DNA from: Symsagittifera roscoffensis
Taxonomy: Eukaryota; Xenacoelomorpha; Acoela; Convolutidae
Direction of reading: 5' to 3'
DNA: 64,000 nt
Assembly (NCBI RefSeq): GCF_963678635.1
Contig: NC_087071.1
Coordinates: 7,579,624 to 7,643,623 of the forward strand
The notes below the pieces were generated by a model. That model searched no databases. It had not been told where the DNA came from and saw only the letters and a program-made list of their open reading frames with translations. Below, piece by piece: positions 11,858-25,800 of the stretch; positions within the stretch are counted from its first letter, which is position 1; each line of letters begins with the position of its first letter. Both the position numbers and the translations under genes were made by a program.

Positions 11858-12790
11858 CTTGTTGCAGAATCCGCTTACACTCCTAAAATACACAGTTTGG
11901 ACTCGTAATGAAAGTTTTGGGTTCACATAGTTGTTTTTATCTGGTTTTGAATTCTTCGTTATTTTCGATCTTTATTACTGACGTGGTTTTTTGTTTTGAA
12001 ACTGGACATTTCAGATGTCATTATGACAAATTGGTTTCATATAACATTGTTTATTTTTTAGTAAATCTTTATGATGAAAATCTATTTAACTCGTCTTTTG
12101 GTAACATGCTCGATGAACATTTTTGTTTGAGAAGAAATTGATTTGTATTATTTTGATTTCATTTGATTAGTTTTTCTTTTCAAAAAGGTTGTTTTGTTTG
12201 GCTCAAAAAATTGAATACTTCTGTTTCGGTTCTGCGGGCATGAAAACGTTTTTTTTTGGTATTTGACAAATTTTTTTCCATTAATTGACAAAAAAGACTC
12301 AGAGAAGCTGAGGCTGCTGCTGGCCGACTCTTGCTAACCATTATGATTATTGATTTACTGCCTTTTGATTTTATGCACCATTCAACTCTACCGTAGTTCG
12401 ATATTTTCTTCCATTTTTTGGTATCTTCCGTAAAATGGGATATGATTTCCATTTGGTTTCAAAATAACTCTTACACACTGTTTTCTCACTTACACTCGGT
12501 TTAAATTTTCTATTTTGTGTGTTTGGTTGATTAAATAATGCACGGAAAAAATTGCATGCCAGCGTTTTGTTTTTAAACACAGCACAGAAACATATCAAGC
12601 AAATAGAAATTAAATTAGAAAACACACACGTGTTCATTATGATTCCGTGCAGTTTTTTAAAACTAGTGCATTATTTGAAACACTAGTGAATTATTTGAAA
12701 TTAGCAAGAGCTTACATTGCATCTCGAAGTTTGTTCACATCTCGAAACTGCGTGCCTCGATTTTTCCACAATTTTCCTTGATGCATTGGA
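11858..12790. other. No gene seen
   Basis: AT-rich DNA. Minus-strand frames at 12180-12637 have no family signature. Confidence 0.55.
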
Positions 12791-12794
12791 TTAG

Positions 12795-13360
12795 CTGTTG
12801 CTTATCTACACTAGTGGACAAAATAAGAAGTGAAATCAGGTTTTCACCCTGTTAAATGTCTACTTTAAATTTTCACTTTGGACAACACTCATTTCGATTT
12901 TCATCAAAGCTTTTACATAGACCAAGATCAATTGATCAGATGGACCCATCAAAAATATCAAGAAAAAGTTACTCAATGGTTTATAGGATTATGAAGAAAA
13001 TCCGAGTCTGAAAATGACAGACTTCTTCATCGGCATTTAGCTTTGCTTCGGAGTAAACTCTTTCATTATTGAGTGAAATAAGAAAACTTTTCATGCATCG
13101 TGAAACCTTCTTAGTTATTATATTGAAATCATCAATGTAAATTCTTAACTAAACTCGGATGTTTCGTATTGTTTTGCGCGGATAGAAAAACTTAGTACCG
13201 ATGAGGAATTCTGGCGTTTTCAGACCGTGATTTTATTGGTAACTTTTAAAACCACATAAGATATTTTCTTTGAAGATTGCTGCTTGGTCTACATAAAAAA
13301 CCTGAATTTGCCTTTTTGTGTACTACCTGAAGTAAAAACCTGAATTTGCCTTTTCGTGTA
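12795..13360. mobile_element. Foldback element copy 1, abutting methyltransferase exon 1
   Basis: The left part (ACATAGACCAAGATCAATTG ... CTGAAAATGACAGACTTCTT) and the reverse complement of the right part (TGTAGACCAAGCAGCAATC ... CTGAAAACGCCAGAATTCCT) match over about 150-200 bp. The same arrangement recurs at 14.2-14.76 kb. Near its right end a 28-bp sequence beginning AAAAACCTGAATTTGCC is tandemly duplicated (about 13296 and 13335). No transposase is visible. Confidence 0.6.
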
Positions 13361-13424
13361 CGAAATAAAATATAGCTCTTCAAATGCAATTTTCGTTTTC
13401 TTTGTATTTGAAATCCTTTGCGAG

Positions 13425-13818
13425 ATGAAAGCCAGTTTTAAGCTAAAATTGTTCGCAAATTTGGTTTTCTTACTTGTTTGGGCTTTGAATTTGAAAACTC
13501 AGTTATTCTTTGAATCTGATATAACCTCACAAAATATTCCCAATTCAGTGGTAGATGAGAGAAAACCATTTGAAACTCCAAAAGCAGATCTGAATAAAGA
13601 ACATGACAGTAGTCAGAAAAATGTTTCTAAAATTGTCAATTTTGTCAAGAATTCAGCTGAAATTTTTGCAGCCGCCGATGACTTATCGTTTGTGAAACTG
13701 TTCTGCAAATACAAATTACTACCTGTGCCCACTAAGCCAACAGTGTGTATATACAACCCAAACGTAGACCAATACATCTCGGGCAGAATTGTTGAGGGTC
13801 AGATTTGGGATCAAACAG
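13425..13818 (+). CDS. Exon 1: cytoplasmic tail, signal anchor and stem
   Basis: Encodes residues 1-131 plus the first base of a split Gly codon. A basic N-terminus is followed by a hydrophobic stretch (LFANLVFLLVWALNL), then an acidic/polar stem with an N-V-S sequon and two cysteines (FCKYK, TVCIY). The end of the exon (EGQIWDQT) resembles the strand region that precedes the FkbM core. The donor is CAG|gtaaat, phase 1. A foldback repeat ends less than 100 bp upstream, so the promoter and 5' UTR probably lie in or next to repeat-derived DNA. No TATA box or initiator could be assigned. Confidence 0.8.
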
Positions 13819-16800
13819 GTAAATAATGATTAAACACCGGATTTTCGCAAAGTTTCTCATCAAAAATATGAACAAAAAACTTTTAAATAGTAGACAAAGA
13901 TCCCTCAGTAATTCGAAACACAATCTGAACTGATACCGTGGCTCTAAATTAATCGTTGCGAGCCATAAAAAAAAGACTTAATACAAGACAAAATTCAAAA
14001 AAAAAATGGTCGAAAACTGTTAATTAACCTAGCATAAACTGTTCAGAGGAAAAAACCACACAAACCTTAACAATTTCATCCTTTGAAGCATTCAATTTCA
14101 CTTTTATCTAATAAAGATGTTTCAATCAAATTTTTTGATGTTTAGGCCCTTCGTCGAAAGCAACTAGTGAGCGACATAAATAAGATTAGGTTCTAGAAAA
14201 AGAAATATTTCAAAGCAAATCAGCATGAAAAGGTGCTTCTAACCTGGATGACAAAAATGAACGCCTAAGTCATGTTTTTACTCTCTAAAAAGCCTGTTTT
14301 TTTCTTCATTTCGGACGTTTTGTTTAAACCAAGCGAAATTTTTTCATAGACCAAGAGCAAGTGATCGAAGCTACCCTCTATGAAAATATCAAAGTTTGGT
14401 TTCAGAGACTCACCAAGATAATCCCGGCCTGAAAATGCCAGATTTCTTCATCAGCACCTATTTTTATGAAAGAGTCGAGTTAAATAAAACTTTCATCTGA
14501 TTTTTCAGTTTTCTCGCAGTTTTCAGTTTTTTATTCCGCTTATTTGAAAAATTGCTCACATCAGTACAAAGTTTAATGCAAGTGAAGATATCTGGCATTT
14601 TTAGAACCGGATTATCTAGATGGGTCTCTGAAAACAAGTTTTTATTCTTTCGTAGAGGGTTGCTTCGATCAACTGCTCTTTGTCTGGTTGAAAATTTTGC
14701 TGAAAATTGATGTAAACATTGTCCAAAATGGACATTAAAAAACAGATTTTTATTTGTAAATAACCTGAATTAGTTCTTAACTATGTCCCTTAGTGTAACA
14801 GTGCAGTAGTACATTACTATTGAAAAGGATTTGCTCAACAGTGATAAAATCTAACATTCTGTTGAAATATGCATAATTTATAAGACTCAACAAGGCTAAT
14901 ATTTATTGCCGAAAAAAAATTTCCTGGAAATTGAGTGAAAACTTTCGAATACGTGGTATAAACATTTTTTCCCTATTGGTCAAAATTTTTTTAAATTTGT
15001 TGTTGCATTTTGCCATTAGAAAACGTGCAAAGAATGTCAAGCTTCTTGGTTTTGCTTGAGAGAAAACTTAAAGGTTTTTTTATATGTACTTTAGATAATA
15101 TCATAAGGTCTAGTTTCTGAATGAAATTTTAGGCAGTTGGCAGTTCCCAGCATGGCCAACACAGTTTGGATGGAACCATTTATTTTTTTTTAAATTAAAT
15201 GCAGCTTTGTCCAAATAAAACAGCAGATGAGCCCTTGTCAATTTTGTGATCTATTTGGAAAACAATTTAAAACTCAATCCGCTTTTAAGAAAAGTGAAAA
15301 CAAATCGATTATAAAAGATTTTTGTGGTCTTAAATAGTGTAAATATAATCGATTCCCATAGTACGTTCAGACAACAAAGTTTGACTAAAAATGGATTTAA
15401 ATTCACTTTTGCTCGCCAAAACAAAATGCATAATCATTCATTTGGAATCCATTATAATGGATTTTGTTATAAGTAAGAAATCACAATAAAATGTATTTTT
15501 TTCACTTTATTTTTGTTTTGCGAGTCGTGCAAATTTTTTTTAATGTAAAATAGGTTGAAAACTCTTGAGAAATATCTTCGCTCTTATATCAGATTTCATC
15601 CCTTCGGAAAAAAATCAAGTATCTACATATTTTAGTCTAACCTATCACTGGGTATAGTTTTTGGTAGTGCTTATTAATTGATTTACTTTTTCGCTTTTTT
15701 CTTTTTTGGAGCATCGACTTTTTCTGTTTTCATTTTTTTCTCTCTCTTGAAAAAAGTTCGATTATAACTCTTAACCAATTTTTTGTGCCCATTCTTTGTG
15801 CTGGCTTTCACGACATAAGATCTCTGCTTAACATACCGGAAACTGCGTTAAATATGATACCAATTGCACTTTTTAAGACGATTCGCTGTATTTTGTAGCC
15901 TCAGCTCGCCTCACGATTTTCCTGTTTTGATCGCATTCGTCGATTTTGCTGAATTATCTTGATATATAGATCTTTATCTTAATTCCGATCGCTTCGATGT
16001 CCCAAGCCAAATCGTTTTCTCCTGTTGATCTTACCATTTTCTCGTGTTCACTAGGTTCTTGTCTTGCCTCGGTTGCTTTTATTTTGCTTTGACTATACGT
16101 GGCAGCAAAATTGGCCGCTTGAGAATCTTGACCGCTCTCATTGTCTAGTTTTCAGTGGCGGCTACCGGCATTGCGTTTATGAAATTCTCGATGGTGTTTT
16201 GAGCTCCTTTTTTAGCTTCTTTTGAGCAATTTGATTTTGTTTCACCAAATCAATCCTCTTCTATTTTTTCCAATGTCGCCTCTGTGACATTACTTTAGGA
16301 CTTTACGCCTTCAGTTCCGCAATTCACCAGGAGGTGTTCCGTGCAAGGGAATGCCTGATTTAGTGTGGTTGTTTTCTATGTTTAAACTTATGGGCTCAAG
16401 CGCATCTAAATAATTAGAATTATTCCAATAACTTTTCCTCAAAAGTATTTTTCTTTTTCATTCAGTACGATACACCAACTCTTATGTCAAAACAAGAAAA
16501 AATTACTTTGAAAATCGATAATACCGTTTTATTAAAATGTATGAAAATTGTATGATTAGTTTTTTTTTCATAAACTTGGTTTTTGGAAATGTATGTTTAG
16601 CATTTTGGTCTATGGAGGTCAACCCAGGAAAGAAGGCCTTTTGTGTTGTGAGCAGGTCAAATCCCTGAGAAAAAGGAAGCACCTGCATATACTGTCCCCG
16701 CCCCAAGATTAGCGTGCCTTGAAATATATCATTTTGCGATATTTGTAAGTTCTCAAGAAAATTCAGCGCTGTAAACTAAAAAAATCGGCACTGTAAACTA

Positions 16801-19800
16801 AAAAAAAACCAGCAGAAATACTGGCATAAATTTTGGCACTGTAAACTAAAATAATTTCCGCATTGCTGAGATTTTAGCACTTTTGTAAGTAGCACTGCCT
16901 CGCTTAGAAAAAATATTTTGATCTCAAATTAATAGCAATTGATCTGTTATTTGGCAGAAGTCAAATATCCACGCCTTAGCTTTAACCAAGCATCCAAACT
17001 AATCCATTCAACCGAATTAGCCGATTAACCGAATATAGAAACGGGAATTCATTTTTCTATGTTTTTGAGTAGTGACCTCCAAGCACTTTTCTTAGGGAAC
17101 AAAAGATGGTTTTGATTCAGAGAGTAATACTGGATGGGTTATAAAAGATTTGTTCCAGTTCATTCTTTTCTTTTCATTTCAATGAACTTAATTATGCAAT
17201 ACAAGTTACTAAAACAAGTTACTGTAAATGCAAGACCGTCCAATCTTTGGTGTTTTGAGTAACCAAGGTCTTTGTCACTTGTGTTCGGTTGCAACTACAA
17301 CTGACAGTTTTTCAGAAACAAAATTTAGAAAGAAAAAATCAAAATTTTTGGTTTATGGGAAAACACCTATCATACAATTTTCATATATGGAAAAATGTTT
17401 ATCATAGAGTTTTCATACAATTTTCTGTACGTATGGAATTGTATGAAATTGTATGACAAGAAGTTTCTCATATATGGAAATTGTATGATAAGAAGTTTTG
17501 GTCAACCCGGGACAATTAAAAAGAATTGAGGGAGTTTAATAAATATTCCCCACATTTATCCAACCTCTACTGTCACAGGGGTAGGGGGTATTTAAAGATA
17601 TCTGAGTTACCTAAACCACTACCGTTTAGAAGCTTGATGTATTGTGGCTCAATTCACTTCACGGTTATTTATATGTTTTGATTCACCCACTCACGGGATG
17701 TCAATTATAATAGGTGTTGCAACTGTGCTGAGGCATCTGATTGATCTGCAGCGGCATGGAAGGAAGCCAGTTTTCCTGGACCTCGGTGCAAACATCGGAA
17801 GTTTCTCTATTCCAGCAATTAGTTACGGTAAAAGGTTTATCTTGTTTTCGATATAGAATTATGCGTAATAAAAAATGATATCCGCAAAAACATGACCATA
17901 GATTCCTAAAGTTTCTCAAAAACATTTTTAAAGCCGCTGCGGTTCAATTTCTACAAACAAATTTTGAGTTCCTGATTGGGAAGATTCGATCCTAATATCA
18001 CATAAATTAGTTTCAGCTTACGCTCTTAAAAATGTAGAAAAAAAATATTTTCATTACTTATACTTTCACCAGTGTTCTAGTCATCTAGAATATGAAAATC
18101 TTAATAGACCAAGTAATATCAGATCACCTTTTGTTTCTCGCCCAATCTGTTTTCGAAAGAACTATTTGGTATTTTACTGATTCTATTAAAACTTTTATTT
18201 TCTAGCTGCCTAGATTACTGGTGAAAGTATAAGTAAATGAAATACATTTTGTCTCTTTAATTGAGAGCGGCTTGGCTGCACTCAGTACGGTCCTGCAATA
18301 ACTATTCTACAAATTAATTGTAGATTCCAACTAGTAGGAAAAATTAACAATCGTCTTCAGCTAGAAGTTTCCAAGATAAAGAGAGAAGCGATGTTAAGAA
18401 AGAAACTCCGACCAAATCGCAATATTTTTGGCGAATAGATTATCGGGAAATTTCTAAATTTTTAACGGAGTTTAGTCCTATTTTTATTCACCTGTCTAAA
18501 TAGATACCCAGGTTGACTAAAACTTCTTATCGTACTATTTCACAATATGAGAAACTTCTTACCAAACAATTTTTATTTTTCCTTAAACCAAAAAGTTGAT
18601 TTTTTTTCTATATTAAATTTTAAAAATTTTTGTGTTGTGTTCGTAATCAAGCGCAAAAGACAAAAGTCTTGGTTTACCCTATGCACCGAACGTTGTACGG
18701 TCTTGCCTTTATAATGACTAGAAAATGACCTGAAATGTTTTAGAGCTGTCATTCAAAAATGATACAACAAAATTAACAAACTTTAAAACTTTGATAAAAA
18801 TTTGCACGATGATTATTTTCAAATTTGGATTTTTGAATTATCAAACCTTGATCAAGGCGTGCGTACACATGCAATGCAAAAATATTTTTGTGCGTTTCTT
18901 AGAAAAGTTAATAAAAGAAACGAAAAAAGTCCAATATTAGTGTAATCAGGAGTACTTTACGCATCCGAAAAGATAAACTTTGCATGTTTGTTTCAGTAAA
19001 AAAATTCAATTTGCAGTTGAAAAAAAAAGTATTGGATTAATTTTAACCCGCACCGAAGTTTCATGTGTAATTTTCTATTATAATGGATTTTCGTTGACTA
19101 AAATGTTGTCAGTATAATCGATTATCATGTCAAATTTAGACCACATAATCGATTTTTAATCGATTATAATCGATTATTTTGGAAAAATTTAAATCCATTA
19201 TAATCCATCAAAATCGATTATAATCTATTTTTGTTTTCAAAATAATGGATTATTTTTTGTACATAACATGCATGAAAATTGATTAAATTTTGTAAATAAT
19301 GACTCTAATTTCTGCAACTTTCTGCAAAACTCGAACAAACACGTTCATCCAGGCGCGACCAATATGTAGTAGTTTTCCAAAAAGAGCCCAGAAACAGCAT
19401 TTTTGACCACCCCGACCTACCCCATCTCCCCGACGTATCCCCCCCCCCCCAACGTATCCAAACACCCCCCATCTTCCCCCCCAACGTATCCTAAACCTCA
19501 CCCCCCCAACGTACCCCCCCACGCTCAACGTACCCCCCAACCCACGACGTACCCCCCTCATGCACACCCATCCCCCAACGTAATCCCCAACCACGACGTA
19601 CCCCCTTCTCTCTCTAGTTAGGGGACATCTAACTGTAGTACGGGTAAGCGTGGGGGGAGTTGAAATTAAGCGTGGGGGGAAAAGGGAAATTAAGCGAGAT
19701 AACAAAATAACTAGCTTAAGTATAACAAAATTATGAAAAAATTAAATCAACACACAAAAAATTTGAATAAATAGATTATAATCCATTATAATCATTTAAA

Positions 19801-22800
19801 AAGATGATTTTGTTATACTTAAGCTAGTTATTTTGTTATCTCGCTTAATTTCCCTTTTCGTAATAATTATAATCGATTATATTGGGATTTTATTGCTTAA
19901 AAAATATTATCATTATAATCCATTCTCAATCGATTATAATCGATTATTTTTGTTATTTTGTAGAGACAATAAAAACCCAATATAATCGAAAAAATTGAAA
20001 AAATGTTTTGTGTCACCATCAAAAAGGCCATTTATCAAATTTCTATTTGTGAGAATTGTATGATAAACATTTTTTAAAAAAAAAACCTCAATTTTTTCAT
20101 CATAGAGTGTTTTATTAGAATCGAAACGCCGTAGAAAATGTTTTATGTTTCTTTTTACCATTTTTCGAAATTTTACGAAAAACTTCCATACACTTGAAGT
20201 ATGGAATTGTATGATAAGCATTTTCGGTGTCTGAAGGTCAACCCGTGTACTTAGAACTACTGGGAATTTTGAGAGTTTAAAGATTTTAGTAGGTTCTGTT
20301 CCTCTAATTCGTAAAACCGAGCTTCACAGCAAGCATTTGGGAAATTCTTTAACATTAACGTTAGTAATCGAATATTATAAACAATTGATAAGCTAAAAGC
20401 AACACTATGTATAAAAATCCAAACAGTTGCAACCGATCGATGTTTGAAACAATTTCTACATGGAAATTACTAAAACATTAATTACTAAAACATTAATTAA
20501 AATCGTCCGTATAGATATTGTAGGTTTCATACTTCCGGTTTCATACATTGAATGAGTGTTCGTTCTTCATTCTTGCGAAGCACAACTATTCAGCCATTTT
20601 CTTCAAAAGTCGGAACAATACCCTTATTAAATACAAATACTCCTCATGGGTTGAATTTAAAACTTAATAGTTGAATGTTGGGTTTGAAGTGGACTACATA
20701 GCTCCTCTCTCATTATACGGACCACCTATTGGAATACCATCAACTTTAACCTTAGGATTAGAATTGTTAGGAAATAGGTTCGAAAAAGGTTGATAAAAAT
20801 TTTATATCTGAAGAAAACGCAAACATAACGTCACAGGTTTGTTTAGTTATGAGAAAAGAGGTTGATATCAAAAAATTTGAAAAATTATTAGAATCTTTTT
20901 CACAACTCCCACCAAAAAGCCGGGAAAGAAATTCGCAGTCAGTTGTTCAAAAACTCGACTATTTTTTCAGAACTTTTTCGAGACTGTTGGATCCATTTAT
21001 CATGTTGAACGTTCGAACCTATTCAACTTTTGAAATAAAGCGGTTAGTTAACAAAAATTTTTGGAGATTAATAAGTTTTCTGCATTTCTGTATCTGGAAC
21101 TTTTTATCAGATTTTTTTTAGTTCATAGGCGAGTTTTTTTTGTTCATAGCAAGTTTTATGATAGTTTGCGAAAATAACATGCAGCAATGGAATCATCATC
21201 ATAAAAACAGACTTCTGGTGAAAAGCGAGAACAAAAGCACTTCAAAAACAAATGTAGAGAATTGTTTGGTTTCATAAAGTCAAGTTTCAAACAGCTTTGA
21301 TTTGCGTTCAAGTGTTGTAAATCACTGATGTTTGCTCTTTCTAACTTTCTCTTAGATCGTTCCTGTATGGGCTTTTAAAGATGCCGCCACTAGATGCGGC
21401 TTTTCAAGTATTTAATTAGTCTTATAACAAATAGTATTTATCGTGATATATTTTTTACTTTAAAAACATTATAATAAAATCTTATAAACAATAATTTAAA
21501 AAAGTAAATGTCAAAGGTCAAGTGAGCATTAAATCAGGTGAGCGCTTGTCCAGTTAGTATCCGCCCTTAAGCGGATTGTTTTTTTTTTGATATGAAATAC
21601 TCCTTCTATAAGTTGAATACTTAATGGATTTTTTTGGGAAAATAATTATTTTTTTTACAAGTTTTAAGTTTTTTTACTACAAATTGGGTTATAATCAATT
21701 GATAATTTTTGATAGTTTGACCATTGATAAATTGATCCATATGATAATTTTTCCAACTGTTCACTACCATTGATTAAATTGCCGAAAATTTTTGTGAGAA
21801 ATCCTTTATCAATAGTTTTTGCTGAGAACTAAAAATAACCCTCCCTCTTTACGTCCTCCTATGTTTTCAGCATCAACTGGCTTTTTATCCATTTTTTGAT
21901 CAAGCCAAAATTTACAATTTCCTGGTAAAAACTTTCTTTGATTCCGTTTTTATTTTTAAAGGCAGTATTTGCTATTAGCAACCACTCGCTTTTATTGTTT
22001 TGAAATTAATGCCGTCAGCTAATCGAACCGCTTGCTAATAAGCCGGTCGCAGTTGATCACGTCACTTCTTCTCAAATCTCAACTCAATGTGAGAAAAAAA
22101 CTTACAGCTAGATAAATAAAAAAAATTTTATCAGTCAATATAAACATCATCCAATGATATTTTCATGCTTGTTGATATGTATAACCTCTAAAACACTAAA
22201 ACAATCAAGACATGCCGGCATCACAAAAAAAGCGAAGTTAAGAAAAGACTTATGACAGTTGAGCAGAAAAACTGTTGAGCAGAACAAAAAAATTTCTAAG
22301 TGTACAAACTTTCAAAATGAACCAATCATTTGCTGTTAATTTTTATGTTTTTTAATTAAAAAATCTAAGCTACTCATGAGACACTAGGACATTTGGTTTT
22401 TAAAATAATGAAACTTTAGTCCTTAAATCTTTTATTTACATCTTTCACGCAAATTTTGAAAATTTAATCAATTTTTTCTTCTTTTGTTCCATTTCTATTC
22501 AGTATGCATAAAAAATCGAAGCATCGGTGTCAAATTTCCCTAATAAAATCCCAATTTGCATAATAAAACGGAGTGTCATTGAAAAATTAAAAAATTTATC
22601 GAGCTAAGATCTCTTTTCTTCAGTTTTCGTATCCCAAATTTTTTCCTTGGTTTATTGCTTTTTGATCGACTAACCAATCACAATCAACTCTCCGTAACAA
22701 AAACTTGTAACAGAATTCTTCTTGGAATCATCATTTTGTTTTCGAAATTGTTCCTTTTTTGGCAAAATTGTTACACTAATTGTGTTAACGCGAAACAAGT

Positions 22801-25800
22801 ATAACGATCTCCAATCCAGTCAATAGTCAACCAGATATGTATTTCTTAAGTGTGATTCCTTTTTAAATCTGATGGATTTTTTTTTTAATCTGATGGAAAT
22901 TGAGAAATAAGTACGTACTAAAACGGACTATTCTGGGCTAATTTGGCATGTCATCAATGAACAAAAAAATTTGATCTCAAAATTTTTGTTCAAAATTTTG
23001 TATTAAATTTCTAGTATACTGTAACATTAATTGCTTGAGTTTTTTTTCTCTAACCTAGCGTTTGATTCAGTTCTGAGGATTTATACCAATCAAAAAATTT
23101 TCAATTTAGTGAAAACGTTTTTTTCTATATCAATAATTGAAAATGCGAAAAGCATTGAAACGTTTTTCAAACTTTTACTTAAAAAAGTAATAGTTTGTTT
23201 GAACACAAAATCTAGTGATTCTAGTGATCAGAAGTGATCAAATAAAGCCAATTCACAGCTTCTCACCTTATCTAAAAGTAGACAAGGTTCACATATATGA
23301 GATGGAATTCAAACAAAAGGCTATTTTGAGTGGTTATTTTAACAAATATTGTCAAATCAATTCAATTGAACAATCGTAAGTCACTTTTTGGCTGGTATAT
23401 CATAAATTTTTAAAATTTTTCAATGTGCTGGCTTTTATTTTCATGGTTTTGAAAGATTAAACTTTTAATTAGAAAAATTAGAAAACAGCACGAAATATAA
23501 ATTAAATCAGTTTTACAGCTCTCAACAAACAAAAAAGCTAGCAAAGTTCGAGACACCTCTTTGAATTCGTTCAAAATTAACTGACATAGTGTAGCTAGTT
23601 GGTACTGTTATTGTTGTTTAGGAGACACATTCATTTTCTTTTGTTCAATTCCAGAATAGCAAGGTCTGTAAGGTTTCCATTATCGTGTGCACCAGTATTT
23701 CTATTTGCCGGGGTTGATTCCTCTTTTTTCTCTCGATCATAGACTTCATGTAATTTATCGGTTTGTCCCAAATTTTTCGTCCTAAGCAATTTAAGCTCTT
23801 TTTATTTAAAAAATTTTTTCTTGAAGGATTTTTGGAACCAAGCGGATATATCGAAAAAAACTTTTCAATTAAAACTGGTAAATAAATTTTTTTAGTACAA
23901 TTTATAAAAAATGAACCAATTGATCCGATACAGAACTTTGTAAATACTGATTTTGAGAATAACTGAAAGTCACATGAAGCATTATAAATCTTCTTGACTA
24001 TCATCAGGGAAAGTTGACATAACAAGGAAAAATTTGCACCAAATCAAAATTTGGAGTTTTTAAAGGTGATTCTTTTGTTGCCTAAACCCAAAAACTCCAA
24101 AGAGCTGAAAACTCAATAGCTAATTCAGAACTGATGAAAAAACTCATTGCTTTTTTGATTATCAGGTTTCTGTTCAAGGTGATTATATCAGTTTCATTTT
24201 AGGACAATAATCTGATAATGAGTAACAACTAATACGAAACTTTAAAGTCTACAAAACGCATTAATTGATAATTTAGTACTCGAGTTCCTTGTCACTTTCT
24301 TCCTCGCGTTCCAATTTTTTTTCTTCTCAACATTGAAAAATTGCAGCTGAAGTTTCTTCCACGTCCTTGATCCGCGTTTTCTTCTTGCTTCTTATGATAA
24401 CCCGTATTTCTTTCTCGAACGACTTTAAACCATAGCCAAAGCTTTACTAAATTCTCTGATTTCTTTGTTTTCGATTTTCTTACCGAAGTTTTAGGATAAA
24501 TTGCTCTTTCTTCTATTTGAAAAATTTGACAAATTCGGTACGAGACTCAAATTGAATGCGTTTACACAACCGTTCTATTGAAATAGCTTTTAAATTTTGG
24601 GACAAACTTCCACTATATATGTTTTTCTTTTTATGTTTTTTTCTTTTGTTTTTGCTGTTAAAACTTTATTTCCACCAGAGTATGAAGCATTTTTAACTTG
24701 AGAAAGTTATTTTTGGTTAAATTATTCGTTTTCCAAAATCTCGTTGAAATGGTTTTCCGGCGCTTCAAACATCCTAAAAAGCACAAAAAATCTAAACTGA
24801 CTCAACAAAACTTCCTTAATGTGAAAAACTGATAATCTAATTCAACTTTGTTCTATTAAACTATGATTGTTTGTTTTTTTTACAAAAACTTTTTACCATT
24901 TTAAGCAAAATTGGCGAAAAAACGAACTGAGCAAAAAACGAACTGAGATTTCTGACTCCCTGCATTTGTTTTCCACAAGTTTTACTAAAACCCTGTAAAA
25001 GTGAATTGCAACAACAACTCATTGCAACAATGACGCAAGAAATTTCATGGGTTGACTTCTAGGAAAGTGAGTGATTCCTAAATGGGTTTGAATGAAATAT
25101 TACATAACGAGGAAAACAGCCAACAAATATGACATGAGTTGAAGGTGTGTCATGATTTCTATAACGGACAGGAGAAAAAATCGGACGCCCCAAAATTTTT
25201 CATTCCTTATTTCAGAGACTAGATGTTGCTAGAGAGAAGATGTTGCTGGTAATGAGAAGCTGAAAGAAGTCTTTGAAATATTTGATTGTTTAGTAAAAAT
25301 CAGCATTGTCTTGGATAAGTTCTTTGCTTTATCGAAACTCGTTTTTTTTCGTTATCTTTATGCTCAAGAAAAGAACACTCTGCGATCATCCTGTTTTGCT
25401 TCGAACTAAATCAGATTTGGTAAGTTTAAAAAAATAAATTCAATCAGCTGGATGTCAATGTAGTTCTTAAACAAGAAAAAACACACAAAAGGGTTATTAT
25501 TGTTGATTATTAGCGTTCTGAATTATAATCAGCGTCCAGCTCTGAGAAAAATTCAAATTAACTCTTTTTTTTTCGGATGCGCAGGCCTCCTAACAACAAT
25601 CGGAAGAAAAGTTGTGCTTGTTTCGAGCACTTGCAAATCATTTGCATCGCAAAGGCTAGCTTGAAATATCCATATCCAAAATTTTGTTTCAGGTCGGACA
25701 TGACTTGAAATAATTCCCTTGACTTTTGACGTATAGTTTACCATTAAATGGAGATGCCGTAGATAATTAAAATGGATAATTAAAATCGATAATTAAAGGA

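Larger units (their letters stand above)
13819..17713 (+). other. Intron 1 of the methyltransferase gene (3.9 kb)
   Basis: Starts gtaaat and ends aatag. It holds a foldback element at about 14.2-14.76 kb, a TATAATCGAT-rich block near 15.33-15.48 kb, decayed minus-strand coding-like sequence at about 15.75-16.36 kb, and two fragments of the CCCGGGTTGACC-ended repeat. No alternative exon is evident. Confidence 0.7.
18507..20245 (+). mobile_element. CCCGGGTTGACC-ended element with a nested insertion
   Basis: The left end CCCAGGTTGAC with CTTCTTATCGTAC lies at 18507, and the right end GAAGGTCAACCCG at 20245. The family's interior (CCAAAAAGTTGAT, GTGTTCGTAATC, CAATTTGCAGTTG) runs to about 19040 and resumes at about 19990. 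The 950 bp between are unrelated (TATAATCGAT blocks and a C-rich minisatellite), so they were probably inserted later. No coding frame. Confidence 0.55.

Noticed and set aside
13356-13424. N-terminal extension of the methyltransferase upstream of the ATG
   Set aside because: The extension starts with GTG, lies at the end of a foldback element, and has no ATG in frame.
19283-19705. 140-residue minus-strand frame and matching plus-strand frame
   Set aside because: Both are produced by the C-rich minisatellite (Gly/Val/Arg and Pro/Tyr/His repeats), not a protein family.
20849-21121. 90-residue ATG frame in intron 2
   Set aside because: No recognisable domain; local composition; on the same strand within a long intron without exon-like signals.
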